Source: Pseudomonas saudimassiliensis
GTDB lineage: Bacteria > Pseudomonadota > Gammaproteobacteria > Pseudomonadales > Pseudomonadaceae
Reading direction: 5' to 3'
Assembly (NCBI RefSeq): GCF_000939975.1
Contig: NZ_LK391969.1
Location: 2,632,600-2,696,599, forward strand
Length of the DNA stretch: 64,000 nt
Position numbers and translations under genes: made by a program. Positions 46,110 to 55,513 of this stretch are shown piece after piece (position 1 is the stretch's first letter; each line of letters begins with the position of its first letter). Under the pieces are notes generated by a model that did not search any database, was not told the origin of the DNA, and saw only the letters and a program-made list of their open reading frames with translations.

Positions 46110-48754
46110 AGCTGCAACAGTTGCGCATCAGTCAGTTCCGGCAATTTCGCGAGCCCCTGAGCATCAGCGGCTTCGGTCCGGGGCTCAACCTGATCTGCGG
46201 GCCCAACGAATCGGGCAAGAGTACCCTGGTGCGCGCCATTCGCGCCGCCTTCTTCGAACGGCACAGCTCCGGCACCCTGACCGACCTGCGCCCCTGGGGC
46301 GATTCCGGCGCTGCGCCCGAGGTGGAGCTGAGCTTCAGCCATGGCGCGCAACAATGGCAACTGAGCAAGCGCTTCCTGCAGCGCAAGCGCTGCGATCTGA
46401 CCGTGGACGGAGAACGTCTCAGCGGAGATGAGGCCGAGGAGCGGCTGGCGGGGATGCTGGGGTTCAGCGTCGCCAACCGCGGCGCGAGCAAGGCCGAGCA
46501 CTGGGGCATACCCGGGCTGCTGTGGATCGAGCAGGGCATGGGTCAGGAGCTGGGTGATGCGGTGAGTCACGCCGGGGATCATCTGAAATCGGTGCTGGGC
46601 GCCAGCCTGGGTGAGGTAACCAGCAGCGGGGGTGACGACATCATCAAGCAGGTCCGTGGGCAGCTTGACGAACTGCTCACCGGCACTGGCAAACCCCGCG
46701 GCGAGTACAAGGCCAGTGCCGAGCAGATTGCCGCGCTCACCGCGCAGCTGCAGGAGCTCGACCAGCGTATCGGCGCCTACCGCCAGCAGGTGGACCGCCT
46801 GGATGAGCTGCGCCGGCAACAGTTGCGGGATGAGGCTGAGCGGCCGTGGGAAGCACTGCGGGCCCAGCAACAGCAGGCCGAGGCACGCTACGCCGAGGTG
46901 CAGCGCCAGAGCGAGCAGCAGCAACGCGATCTGCAGGCGCTGGCCCAGGCCCAGGGTAACCGGCAACTGGTGCTCAATCAGCTGCGCCACCATGAGGAGC
47001 AGGTCAGCGACCTGCAGCAACGTCAGGCCAGTCGTTTGGCGCTGCAGCAACAACTGGAGCAACTGGCCGAGCGCCAGGCCGAACTGCGCGCCGCCCGGGA
47101 CGCGGCCGTCGCTGCCTATCAGCAGGCCCAACAAGCGGAGCGCCTGGCTCGTCAGGCGGCCCGTCGTGATGCTCTGCAGCGCGAACGCGAGCAGTTGCAG
47201 CGCCAGGCGCAGCAGCTGCAGCAGAGTCTGGAGCAGGCGCGTCAGCTGCAGCGCGAACAGTTGACCCAGCAGCAGGCTTTAGCGCTCATCCGCGTGGATG
47301 CCGGCCAGCTTGCCACCCTGGAAAAACTGCACAACCAACTGCGGGAGCTGGAAATCCGGCAGCAGAGCATCGCCCCGCGATTGCGCTACGAACTGCTGCC
47401 TGGCCAGCGGCTCGAACTGAACCAGCAGGGTGTCGAGGGGGCTGGCGAGCAGCAGCTGCTGGAAGAAACGCGGATTGCGATCGAGGGTGTGGGCCAGTTG
47501 CTGGTGATCCCCGGTGGCGGCGATCTGGCCCGCCTGGGCCGGGAAGCGGAGCGCCTGCGGGAGCAACTGCATAGCTTGCAGGCCCAGTTGCAGGTCGACT
47601 CGCTGGCGGCCGCCCGGGAGCAATGGCAACAGGCGCAAAGCCTGGCCGCGACCCTTCAGGGCAACCGCAAACTGCTGAACAACCTGGCACCCGAGGGCGT
47701 GGACGCGCTGGAGCAGCACTTGGCTGGGACCACCGCCCGGGGAGCCGAACTGGACGCCGAGCTGACTGCGCTGGCAGCGCTGCCGGAGGCCGATCAGCCT
47801 AGTCCGGAGCTGGCCGAGCAACAGTTACAGCAGGCCGCCACCCGGTTGCAGCAGAGCGAGGCGGCGAGCCTGGAGCACAACGAGCAGGTGATCGAGCTGC
47901 GCCAGCGGCTGGCCAGTGTGGATGAGGAATGCCGCCGGCTACAGGAGCGGCTGGACGATCCGCAGCGCCGGCAGCAGCAACAGCAGCTGGGCGACCAACT
48001 GCTCGCCCAGCGGGCCGAAGAGGCGCGGCTGGAGCAGGTCAGCGCCGAGCGTGCCGCGCAGATCGCCAGTGCGCGGCCGGACATCCTGGAACAGGACATC
48101 CAGCGTTTTCGCAGCAGCGCGGCTCAGCTTGAACAGAGCTTTCACCAGCGCCGCGATGAACTCATCGCCCTGCAGGCGCGCTTGCAGGGGGAGGGTGCCG
48201 ACGGGCTGGAGGAAAGCCACGCCGCGCTCACCGCGGAACTGGAGCGGGAAACCCGTCGCCATCGCCAGCTGCAACGGCGCGCCGACGCCCTGGCATTGTT
48301 GAGCAGGTTGCTGGGCGAGCAGCGCCAGCAGCTCACCCGGCAGCTGCAGGCGCCCCTGCAAAAGCATCTGGAGCATTACCTGCAGTTGCTGTTCCCCCAG
48401 GCAGCGCTGGAAGTGGATGAGAATCTGATGCCCAGCCGGCTGCTGCGCCAGGGCCAGGACGCCGGCGAGTTCGATGCCCTGAGCTTCGGTGCGCGGGAGC
48501 AGATGGGCCTGATAAGCCGCCTGGCCTATGCCGATCTGTTGCGCGAAGCGGGACGACCGACCCTGTTGATCCTGGACGATGCATTGGTGCACAGCGACCA
48601 GCCGCGCCTGGAGCAGATGAAGCGCATCCTGTTCGATGCCGCCCAGCGCCACCAGGTGCTGCTGTTCAGCTGCCACCCCGACAAGTGGCGGGACATGGGC
48701 GTGCCGGTGCGGGAACTGGAAGCGCTCAAGGCGAGCCCCGCGGACGGGGATTGA
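46106..48754 (+). CDS. YhaN-type SMC-like ATPase, partner of the nuclease
   Basis: An 882-residue ABC/SMC-type ATPase. Walker A is CGPNESGKST (residues 31-40). A very long Gln/Glu/Ala/Arg coiled coil occupies about 200-750, and the C-terminal part holds the signature SFGAREQMGLI and Walker B RPTLLILDDAL (about 815-825). No CxxC zinc hook is present at the coil tip, unlike SbcC and Rad50, so this is the YhaN type. It acts with the upstream nuclease on DNA ends, presumably using ATP to open the nuclease site. Confidence 0.88.
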   Translation: MKLQQLRISQFRQFREPLSISGFGPGLNLICGPNESGKSTLVRAIRAAFFERHSSGTLTDLRPWGDSGAAPEVELSFSHGAQQWQLSKRFLQRKRCDLTVDGERLSGDEAEERLAGMLGFSVANRGASKAEHWGIPGLLWIEQGMGQELGDAVSHAGDHLKSVLGASLGEVTSSGGDDIIKQVRGQLDELLTGTGKPRGEYKASAEQIAALTAQLQELDQRIGAYRQQVDRLDELRRQQLRDEAERPWEALRAQQQQAEARYAEVQRQSEQQQRDLQALAQAQGNRQLVLNQLRHHEEQVSDLQQRQASRLALQQQLEQLAERQAELRAARDAAVAAYQQAQQAERLARQAARRDALQREREQLQRQAQQLQQSLEQARQLQREQLTQQQALALIRVDAGQLATLEKLHNQLRELEIRQQSIAPRLRYELLPGQRLELNQQGVEGAGEQQLLEETRIAIEGVGQLLVIPGGGDLARLGREAERLREQLHSLQAQLQVDSLAAAREQWQQAQSLAATLQGNRKLLNNLAPEGVDALEQHLAGTTARGAELDAELTALAALPEADQPSPELAEQQLQQAATRLQQSEAASLEHNEQVIELRQRLASVDEECRRLQERLDDPQRRQQQQQLGDQLLAQRAEEARLEQVSAERAAQIASARPDILEQDIQRFRSSAAQLEQSFHQRRDELIALQARLQGEGADGLEESHAALTAELERETRRHRQLQRRADALALLSRLLGEQRQQLTRQLQAPLQKHLEHYLQLLFPQAALEVDENLMPSRLLRQGQDAGEFDALSFGAREQMGLISRLAYADLLREAGRPTLLILDDALVHSDQPRLEQMKRILFDAAQRHQVLLFSCHPDKWRDMGVPVRELEALKASPADGD

Positions 48755-48767
48755 GCCGGTTCTGACC

Positions 48768-48801
48768 TGTGGCGCCGAAAGGGCGCCACAATCTGTATAA
48801 T
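48768..48801 (+). promoter_or_regulatory. terminator hairpin and promoter before ddh
   Basis: TGTGGCGCC (48768-48776) pairs perfectly with GGCGCCACA (48782-48790) and would end the ATPase transcript, though no T run follows. A consensus -10, TATAAT (48796-48801), lies right after it and would start ddh; no good -35 was seen. Confidence 0.55.
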
Positions 48802-48859
48802 TTGTCCTTTGCCCCGCCAGTGGTTCGCGGGACGGCACACACAGAAAGGTCAGGTCTTT

Positions 48860-49846
48860 ATGCAGCGCAAAATCAGAATCGGCATCGCCGGCTACGGCAA
48901 CCTCGGCAAAGGCGTGGAAATGGCAGTCGCCCAGAGCCCGGACATGGAACTGGTCGGCGTCTTCAGCCGGCGCAATCCAGCTGACGTGCAACTGCTCGAC
49001 AGCAGCATTCCGGTTCACGCCCAGGACGATATCGCCAGCTTCCGCGACCAGATCGACGTACTGATCCTCTGCGGCGGCTCGAAGAACGACCTGCCCGAGC
49101 AGGGCCCGGCCCTGGCCGCCCTGTTCAACACCGTCGACAGCTTCGACACCCACGCGACCATTCCCGAGTACCATGCCGCCATGGACAGCGCCGCCAAACC
49201 GGCGGGCTACACGGCAATGATTTCCGTGGGCTGGGATCCGGGACTGTTCTCCCTGAACCGCCTGTATGGCGAAGCCATCTTGCCGGTCGGGGCCACCTAT
49301 ACCTTCTGGGGTAAGGGTTTGAGCCAAGGCCACTCCGACGCTGTGCGCCGGGTGCCGGGCGTCAAGGCGGGGGTGCAGTACACCCTGCCTGCCGAAGCGG
49401 CGATCGAGCGCGTGCGCAACGGCGAACTGCCGGAGTTGACCACCCGCGAGAAGCACAAGCGGGAATGCTATGTGGTGCTGGCTGAGGGCGCCGATGCGGC
49501 CGAAGTGGAACACAGCATCGTCAGCATGCCGCACTACTTCGCCGACTACGACACCACCGTCAACTTCATCAGCGAAGAAGCGCTGCGCCGCGATCACGCC
49601 GCCATGCCCCATGGTGGCGTGGTCATCCGCAGCGGCACCTCCGACGCGGGCACCACCCAGGTGATGGAATACACCCTGAAGCTGGGCAGCAACCCCGAAT
49701 TTACCGCGGCGGTGCTGGTTGCCTATGCCCGGGCTACCTGGCGGTTGAACCAGAGCGGTGTGGTTGGTGCGCAGACGGTGCTGGACGTGGCACCGGGGTT
49801 GTTGTCGCCCAAGTCAGCGGCAGAGTTGCGCAAGGAATTGTTGTAA
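48860..49846 (+). CDS. ddh: meso-diaminopimelate D-dehydrogenase
   Basis: A 328-residue NADP enzyme that converts tetrahydrodipicolinate and ammonia to meso-diaminopimelate, a one-step route to lysine and cell-wall precursor. The N-terminal Rossmann motif is IRIGIAGYGNLGKGVE, followed by GVFSRR (NADP choice), the DAP-binding SVGWDPGLFSLNR and GKGLSQGHSDAVRRVPGV. The ATG at 48860 has AGGT signals 8-15 bases upstream. Gram-negative pseudomonads normally use the succinylase DapD route, so this gene is unusual. The chromosomal dap genes are not in the window. Confidence 0.92.
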   Translation: MQRKIRIGIAGYGNLGKGVEMAVAQSPDMELVGVFSRRNPADVQLLDSSIPVHAQDDIASFRDQIDVLILCGGSKNDLPEQGPALAALFNTVDSFDTHATIPEYHAAMDSAAKPAGYTAMISVGWDPGLFSLNRLYGEAILPVGATYTFWGKGLSQGHSDAVRRVPGVKAGVQYTLPAEAAIERVRNGELPELTTREKHKRECYVVLAEGADAAEVEHSIVSMPHYFADYDTTVNFISEEALRRDHAAMPHGGVVIRSGTSDAGTTQVMEYTLKLGSNPEFTAAVLVAYARATWRLNQSGVVGAQTVLDVAPGLLSPKSAAELRKELL

Positions 49847-49855
49847 CGGCGTTAT

Positions 49856-49895
49856 CCCCCTCTCCCCAACCCTCTCCCGCAAGGGGAGAGGGGGG
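49856..49895. repeat. dispersed-type inverted repeat, 12-bp arms
   Basis: CCCCCTCTCCCC (49856-49867) and GGGGAGAGGGGG (49883-49894) are perfect inverted arms around 15 bases that contain another CCTCTCCC copy. This motif recurs in many proteobacterial genomes in 3' regions. It lies between the convergent ddh and dsbD genes and may serve as a terminator. Confidence 0.7.
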
Positions 49896-49899
49896 ACCT

Positions 49900-51723
49900 T
49901 CATCCAGCCTCCACCGCCGCATTCATATGCTGGATAAAGGTATCCCGCGGCACTTCCCCCTGGATGCGTAGCTCAGGGATTTCCCGGCCCTGGCTGTCGA
50001 GAAACAGGAAGGCCGGCGGGCCGAACAGCTGTTGCTCGGTGAGCCAGGCGCGCTGGTCGGGGGTGTTGTCGGTCACATCCAGTTGCACCCGCACAAAGCC
50101 ATCCAGCCCCGCCCGCACGCTGGGGTGATTGATGATCTCCCGTTCGATCACCTTGCAACTGATGCACCAGTCGGCGGATAGCTCGACAATCGCCGGCTGA
50201 CCCGCTTCCCGGGCCTGGGCCAGTTGCTGGCCAACCTCCGCCGCCGTCGTCACCTGGGTGAAGTAGTGACTTTCAGTGCCCGCGGCAGCTACCGATGCGC
50301 CGCCACGCAGTGACTGCAGCGGCCGCAGCGGATCGCTATTGCCCGCCAGCGCACCCACCAGGGTAGCGGCGGCGTAGACGGCGAACAGCAGCGCAGCAGC
50401 CTGGGCGACCCGGGCCATGCCGTGCCGCGGCGTGCGGTCGAACAGACCCAGCTGCACGGCAATGCCCGCCGCCAAGGCTGCCCAGAGAGCCAGGCTCAGG
50501 GGGCCGGGGATGACCCGTTCCAGCAGCCAGATGGCCACACCCAGCAAGCCGAAACCGAACGCCTGCTTGACCTGGTTGAGCCAGGGGCCGGAGCGGGGCA
50601 GCAGGGTCTTGCCAAACATCGCCACCAGGATCAGCGGCACGCCCATGCCGATGGCCAGGGCAAACAGTTGCAGGGCGCCGCCCCAGGCATCGCCGGTGGC
50701 GCTGATATACACCAGCGCGCCGGCCAGCGGGGCGGAAATGCAGGGTGAGACCACCAGGGAGGACAGTGCCCCCATGACCGCCGCGCCGGGGATCGAGCCG
50801 CCGCGGGTGCGGCTGCCCAGCTGTTCGGCCGGTCCGCGAATAAAGGCCGGCAGGCGCATATTGAAGACATCGAACATTGCCAGGGCGAAGATCACGAAGA
50901 ACACCGCGAACACGCCGAGCACCCAGGGCGACTGCAGCCGCGCCTGGATATTCAACGCGGCGCCGAACAGACCGATCAAGGCGCCGACCAGGGCGAAGGT
51001 CAGGGCCATGCCCAGCACATAGCTCAGCGACAGTACGAAGGCCCGCGGCCGGTCGATGTTCTCCCGGCCCAGCACCATGCTGGTGAGAATCGGCACCATG
51101 GGCAGTACGCAGGGGGTGAAGGTGAGCGCCAGGCCGGCGGCGAACAGCAGCAATAGCGACCACCAGAGGGACGAATCGTTGTCATCCGTGGGCCCAGGGG
51201 AGGCTGGGTTGGCCGGGCTCGGCGCGCCCGTGCTGGCGGCGGTGGGCAGGTCCAGCAGCAGCGTTTCCGGCGGGTAGCAGAGCCCGGCATCGGCGCAGCC
51301 CTGGTATTCGACCCGCAGCTGGCTTGCCGGCTGGCTGCCCGGCGTCAGCTCCAGCGTCACATTGAGGCTGTTGTAGTACACCTCGACATCGCCGAAGAAT
51401 TCATCCGTGCGCTCGACGCCATCCGGCAGCTGGATCGCGGCGATCTGGCCGTCCCCGCCCTGCAGGTCGAACTTCAGCCGGTGGCGGTACAGGTAGTACT
51501 CGGGGGTGATATCGAACTGCAGCTGGATGCGCTCGGCATCCGCCTCGACAATGCCGGCGCGAAAGGCCTGCTGGACCGGCAGGAACTGCACGGTGCTGCC
51601 AACACTGTCGGAGTTGCCGAACAGACTGCCGAGCCCGGTATTACCCGGGGTGTCGGCGCTAGCCAGGGTGGTGGTGCCGAGTAGCAGCGTGATCAGGAGG
51701 AGACGTATCAGCGACATGGGCAT
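49900..51723 (-). CDS. dsbD: thiol:disulfide interchange protein DsbD
   Basis: A 607-residue inner-membrane protein that carries electrons from cytoplasmic thioredoxin to periplasmic DsbC and cytochrome c maturation. A signal peptide precedes the N-terminal immunoglobulin-like domain with its redox cysteines in EYQGCADAGLCYPP. Eight membrane helices hold the cysteines in FTPCVLPMVP and VSPCISAPLAG. The C-terminal thioredoxin domain has CISC (near residue 520). It supports the haem proteins encoded here (NirS, NorC). Confidence 0.96.
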   Translation of the reverse strand: MPMSLIRLLLITLLLGTTTLASADTPGNTGLGSLFGNSDSVGSTVQFLPVQQAFRAGIVEADAERIQLQFDITPEYYLYRHRLKFDLQGGDGQIAAIQLPDGVERTDEFFGDVEVYYNSLNVTLELTPGSQPASQLRVEYQGCADAGLCYPPETLLLDLPTAASTGAPSPANPASPGPTDDNDSSLWWSLLLLFAAGLALTFTPCVLPMVPILTSMVLGRENIDRPRAFVLSLSYVLGMALTFALVGALIGLFGAALNIQARLQSPWVLGVFAVFFVIFALAMFDVFNMRLPAFIRGPAEQLGSRTRGGSIPGAAVMGALSSLVVSPCISAPLAGALVYISATGDAWGGALQLFALAIGMGVPLILVAMFGKTLLPRSGPWLNQVKQAFGFGLLGVAIWLLERVIPGPLSLALWAALAAGIAVQLGLFDRTPRHGMARVAQAAALLFAVYAAATLVGALAGNSDPLRPLQSLRGGASVAAAGTESHYFTQVTTAAEVGQQLAQAREAGQPAIVELSADWCISCKVIEREIINHPSVRAGLDGFVRVQLDVTDNTPDQRAWLTEQQLFGPPAFLFLDSQGREIPELRIQGEVPRDTFIQHMNAAVEAG

Positions 51724-51795
51724 TTCCGAAAAGAGCTTGCCGGTATATTAATGGGTGCCGCTGCGAATACCAGTGACACATTGCCACCGGATTTA

Positions 51796-52632
51796 TCAGG
51801 CACGCTCGATCCGATCCGGATGAATGATGATGCGCCCCTGCCGATAGAGTCCGCCGATGGCTTTCTTGAAATTGCCCTTGCTGACGCCGAACAGTCGGGC
51901 GATTTCCGGGGCGGCGCTCTTGTCGCTGAGATGCAGCACGCCATCATGCTCGTCCAGCGTCTGCAGGATCAGCGCCTGCAGGCTGTCGCCGGCGTCGCGG
52001 CCGACCGGCTGCAGGCTGAGGCTGATCTTGCCATCGGGTCGCACCTCACGGATGTAGCCGCGCTCACGGCGACCGGGACGCAGGGGTTTGAACATCTCGT
52101 TCTTGTGGATCAGCCCCCAGTGGCGATGGTTGATGATGGCCTTGTAGCCCAGGTCGGAGGGCTCCACGATCAGCAGGTCCACGGCGTCGCCGGCCTGGTA
52201 GTTGGCGGGCGCCTGGTCCAGGTGGCGGTCCAGGCGGGCGGTCGCGGTGATCCGCTCGCTGTGCTTGTCGAGGTAGACATAGACCACACAATAGTCGCCC
52301 ACCTGCAGCGGGCGCTTTTCCTCGGAGTGGGGTAGCAGCAGATCCTTGGGCAGACCCCAATCGAGAAACAGGCCGACCCGGGTGATTTCCGCCACCTTCA
52401 GGCTGGCAAACTCGCCCACCTGCACCTTCGGTGTCTGGGTGGTGGCGATCAGCTTGTCCTCACTGTCGCGGTAGATGAACACCCGCAGCCAGTCGCCGAT
52501 CTCAGTGGGTTGATCCTTGGGAATGTAGCGGTTGGGCAGCAGGATCTCGCCATGCGGACCGCCATCGAGATAGAGACCGAAGCCGGTGTGCTTGACGATC
52601 GAAAGGTTGTTGAAGTGTCCGATGGCGGCCAT
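51796..52632 (-). CDS. CvfB-family S1 RNA-binding protein
   Basis: A 278-residue protein with tandem S1-like beta-barrel domains (GFGLYLDGGPHGEILLPNRYIP, VGLFLDWGLPKDLLLP and others) and a C-terminal winged helix (EIARLFGVSKGNFKKAIGGLYRQGRI). This architecture is that of CvfB/YitL, an RNA-binding regulator of virulence in Staphylococcus. The start at 52632 (MAAIGHFNNLSIV) is chosen by family alignment. The target RNA is unknown here. Confidence 0.86.
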   Translation of the reverse strand: MAAIGHFNNLSIVKHTGFGLYLDGGPHGEILLPNRYIPKDQPTEIGDWLRVFIYRDSEDKLIATTQTPKVQVGEFASLKVAEITRVGLFLDWGLPKDLLLPHSEEKRPLQVGDYCVVYVYLDKHSERITATARLDRHLDQAPANYQAGDAVDLLIVEPSDLGYKAIINHRHWGLIHKNEMFKPLRPGRRERGYIREVRPDGKISLSLQPVGRDAGDSLQALILQTLDEHDGVLHLSDKSAAPEIARLFGVSKGNFKKAIGGLYRQGRIIIHPDRIERA

Positions 52633-52767
52633 GAATAGTGTCCTGAGTGGCGAAGGCAATCATTCTAACCGATATGGCTCAAGAGGGCCGATATGAAGGC
52701 GGCGGCCCGTGTGCAGGCGGGTCACTGATGCTATGCTTGCGGCTGCACAGACAGGGGGAGATGGTCG

Positions 52768-53754
52768 ATGAAATTTTCCAGGCGTACAGGCAATACCGAG
52801 GCCCGGTCGGGCCGGCTCGATGGCGAGAATGGGCGGATGCTCGGCAAGATCATTGCTGCGGTCCTGGCGGTCTATCTGGTCATCTGCCTGCTAGTCGGCT
52901 GGTACTGGAGCCGGGAACCGGATCTGGAGGGCCTGACCGTGGTGCCGGTGGGCAATACGGAGGGCCTGACCACGGGTTCCTATACTGCCCGTACCGTCAG
53001 GGAGCTGGCGCGCACCCTGCTGGACAAGCCCGGTGGTTTTCTCAGCAACGACATCACGCCCCCCGGTATCTGGCTGGATAATATGCCGAGCTGGGAGTTC
53101 GGGGTGCTGGTGCAGGTCCGCGACATCACCCGCTCCATGCGCCGGGACATGGCACGCTCGCAGTCCCAGTCCACGGAAGATCCGGCCCTGTCCAAGGCCG
53201 AGCCGCTGTTCCACTTCGATCACAACAGCTGGGCCATGCCCGCCAGTGAAAGCGAGTACCGCTCCGGCATCCGCCAGTTGGATGACTACATCACCCGCCT
53301 GGAAAGCGGCAATGCCAGCTTCTATACCCGGGCCGATAACCTGGCTGGCTGGATCAATGATGTCAGCACCCGGCTGGGCTCCCTGTCCCAGCGCCTGTCG
53401 GCCAGCGTGGCCCGCACGCCGCTGAGCGATGGCGGTCGCGAGCGCAAGCAGACCCCGTGGTTGCAGATCGATAACGTCTTCTACGAAGCCCGCGGCAGCG
53501 CCTGGGCCCTGGCACACCTGCTGCGCGCGGTGGAGAAGGACTACGCCGATGTGCTGAACAACAAAAATGCCCTGGTCAGCCTGCGCCAGATCATCCGTGA
53601 ATTGGAAGCCACCCAGGCGCCCATGTGGAGCCCGGTGATCCTCAATGGCGGCGGTTTCGGCATGCTCGCCAACCACTCCCTGGTCATGGCCAATTACCTG
53701 TCACGGGCCAACGCTGGCCTGATCGATCTGCGGCGTCTGCTCGAGCAGGGTTGA
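52768..53754 (+). CDS. DUF2333 family membrane-anchored protein
   Basis: A 328-residue protein. One membrane helix (about residues 26-46) and a large periplasmic part have the DUF2333 pattern: GGFLSNDITPPGIWLDNMPSWEFG, DHNSWAMPASESEY and WLQIDNVFYEARGSAWAL. It has no known enzyme motif. Members occur in many pseudomonads and their role is unknown. GGGGGAGA precedes the ATG. The next gene begins 13 bases after its stop. Confidence 0.85.
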   Translation: MKFSRRTGNTEARSGRLDGENGRMLGKIIAAVLAVYLVICLLVGWYWSREPDLEGLTVVPVGNTEGLTTGSYTARTVRELARTLLDKPGGFLSNDITPPGIWLDNMPSWEFGVLVQVRDITRSMRRDMARSQSQSTEDPALSKAEPLFHFDHNSWAMPASESEYRSGIRQLDDYITRLESGNASFYTRADNLAGWINDVSTRLGSLSQRLSASVARTPLSDGGRERKQTPWLQIDNVFYEARGSAWALAHLLRAVEKDYADVLNNKNALVSLRQIIRELEATQAPMWSPVILNGGGFGMLANHSLVMANYLSRANAGLIDLRRLLEQG

Positions 53755-53767
53755 GGCGGGTCGGGAT

Positions 53768-54139
53768 ATGAGCAAGCGACAGACCGGATTCGGCTCGCTG
53801 GGCGGGCTGGTATTTTCCACCGATGCCGGGCGCATGTGCCCGGACTGCCGGCAGCCCATGGATGCCTGCATCTGCGGCCAGCCCGAGCTGCCCGCCGGGG
53901 ACGGCATCGCCCGGGTGCGCCGCGAGACCAAGGGGCGCGGCGGTAAGACGGTGACCACCATCAGCGGCTTGCTCCTGCCGGCCGATGAGTTGAAAACCCT
54001 GGCCAAACGCATCAAGGCGCGCTGCGGCTGTGGCGGCTCGGTGGTCGATGGGGTGATCGAGATCCAGGGGGATCGCGCTGAGATGCTCTGCCAGTGGCTG
54101 ATTGACGAGGGCTTCCAGGCCAAGCGTTCCGGTGGCTGA
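53768..54139 (+). CDS. SUI1/YciH translation initiation factor-like protein
   Basis: A 123-residue protein. The N-terminal part has a Cys cluster (CPDC, CICGQ; about residues 19-42) that could bind zinc. The C-terminal SUI1 domain (RETKGRGGKTVTTISGL and KRIKARCGCGGSVVDGVIEIQGD) resembles eIF1. Bacterial YciH proteins modulate start-site choice and may act in stress. It is encoded between DUF2333 and dinF. Confidence 0.9.
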   Translation: MSKRQTGFGSLGGLVFSTDAGRMCPDCRQPMDACICGQPELPAGDGIARVRRETKGRGGKTVTTISGLLLPADELKTLAKRIKARCGCGGSVVDGVIEIQGDRAEMLCQWLIDEGFQAKRSGG

Positions 54140-54163
54140 TGTCGTGAAGCGGGAGGCGTTGCC

Positions 54164-55513
54164 TTGACCCTTTCCGGTCTGCTGTCCACGGCGCGCCATC
54201 GGCCGACCCATCGCCGGGTCTGGTCACTGGCCACGCCGATGATCCTCTCCAATGTCAGCGTGCCCCTGGTTGGCCTGGTGGATACCGCCGTGGTCGGCCA
54301 TCTGGACGGCGCCCATTACCTGGGCGGCGTCGCGGTGGGTGCCACGCTACTGACCTTCATCCTCTGGGCCGCCGGCTTCCTGCGCATGGGCACCACCGGG
54401 TTCGCAGCCCAGGCCTGTGGCGCAAACGACGGCAACCAGCTGCGCCTGGTATTGCTGCAACCCCTCTGGCTGGCGGTGCTGATTGCCCTGCTGGTCTGGC
54501 TGGTGCACGAACCCCTGCTCGCCGCTGGCCTGTACTTTCTCGACAGCAGCGCCGAGCTGCTGGAGCAGGCACGCATCTACTTCAATATCCGTCTGATCAG
54601 CCTGCCGGCGGCGCTGGCCAACTTCGTGCTGGTCGGCTGGTTCATCGGCGCCCAGCGCGGGCGTGCGCCCCTGTACCTGCTGCTGATGACCAACATCACC
54701 AACGTGGTCCTCGACGTGCTCTTTGTCGTGGGATTGGGTTGGGGCGTGGCGGGGGCCGCCTGGGCCACGGTGATCGGCGACTACGCTGGACTGGCCCTGG
54801 GGCTGTGGCTGCTAGGGCCGGTACTGGCGCGTTACCCCGGGGTCATGCGCTGGGGCGATGCGCTGCGTCTGAGGGGCGCGGCGCCGCTGCTGCGGGCCAA
54901 CCGGGATATCCTGATTCGCACCCTGGCCCTGGAGCTGGTGTTCTACCTGCTGGTGCTGCAGGGCGCGCGCCTGGGTGATTCGGTGGTGGCGGCCAACGCG
55001 GTGCTGTTGAACTTCCTGCTACTCACCTCCCATGGGCTGGACGGCCTGGCCCACGCGGTGGAAGCCCTGGGCGGGCATGCGATGGGCCAGCGCAATCGGT
55101 TGGCGCTCAAGCGGGTACTGGTTATCAGTACCTTCTGGTCGCTGGTGGTGGGGCTGGGCTTTGTGCTGGTGTTCAACCTGTTCGGCAACCAGATCGTCAG
55201 CCTGCTGACGGACCAGGCGTCGATCCGGCAGGTGGCCTTCGATTACCTGCCCTGGATGGCCTGGATGCCCCTGGTGGCGGTCTGGAGTTATCTGCTTGAC
55301 GGCCTGTTTATCGGCGCTACCCGGGCGCGGGCCATGCGCAATGCCATGGTGCTGGCGGTGGTGCTGGTCTACCTGCCGGCCGCCTGGCTGCTGCTGGACA
55401 CCGGCAACCATGGGGTATGGCTGGGCTTTCATCTGTTCATGCTGGCGCGCGGCGCACTGCTCGGCGGCTGGTTCATCTGGTTGTGGCGGCGGGACCGCTG
55501 GATGCCGGCCTGA
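54164..55513 (+). CDS. dinF: MATE-family transporter DinF
   Basis: A 449-residue multidrug and toxic-compound efflux protein with twelve predicted membrane helices; family start WSLATPMILSNVSVPLVGLVDTAVVGHL. DinF proteins use proton or sodium gradients to export toxic compounds and reduce oxidative damage. The start is TTG at 54164 with GGGAGG about 8 bases upstream. The last 41 bases overlap the 3' end of the convergent cmoM gene, an unusual but real-looking overlap. Confidence 0.92.
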   Translation: MTLSGLLSTARHRPTHRRVWSLATPMILSNVSVPLVGLVDTAVVGHLDGAHYLGGVAVGATLLTFILWAAGFLRMGTTGFAAQACGANDGNQLRLVLLQPLWLAVLIALLVWLVHEPLLAAGLYFLDSSAELLEQARIYFNIRLISLPAALANFVLVGWFIGAQRGRAPLYLLLMTNITNVVLDVLFVVGLGWGVAGAAWATVIGDYAGLALGLWLLGPVLARYPGVMRWGDALRLRGAAPLLRANRDILIRTLALELVFYLLVLQGARLGDSVVAANAVLLNFLLLTSHGLDGLAHAVEALGGHAMGQRNRLALKRVLVISTFWSLVVGLGFVLVFNLFGNQIVSLLTDQASIRQVAFDYLPWMAWMPLVAVWSYLLDGLFIGATRARAMRNAMVLAVVLVYLPAAWLLLDTGNHGVWLGFHLFMLARGALLGGWFIWLWRRDRWMPA

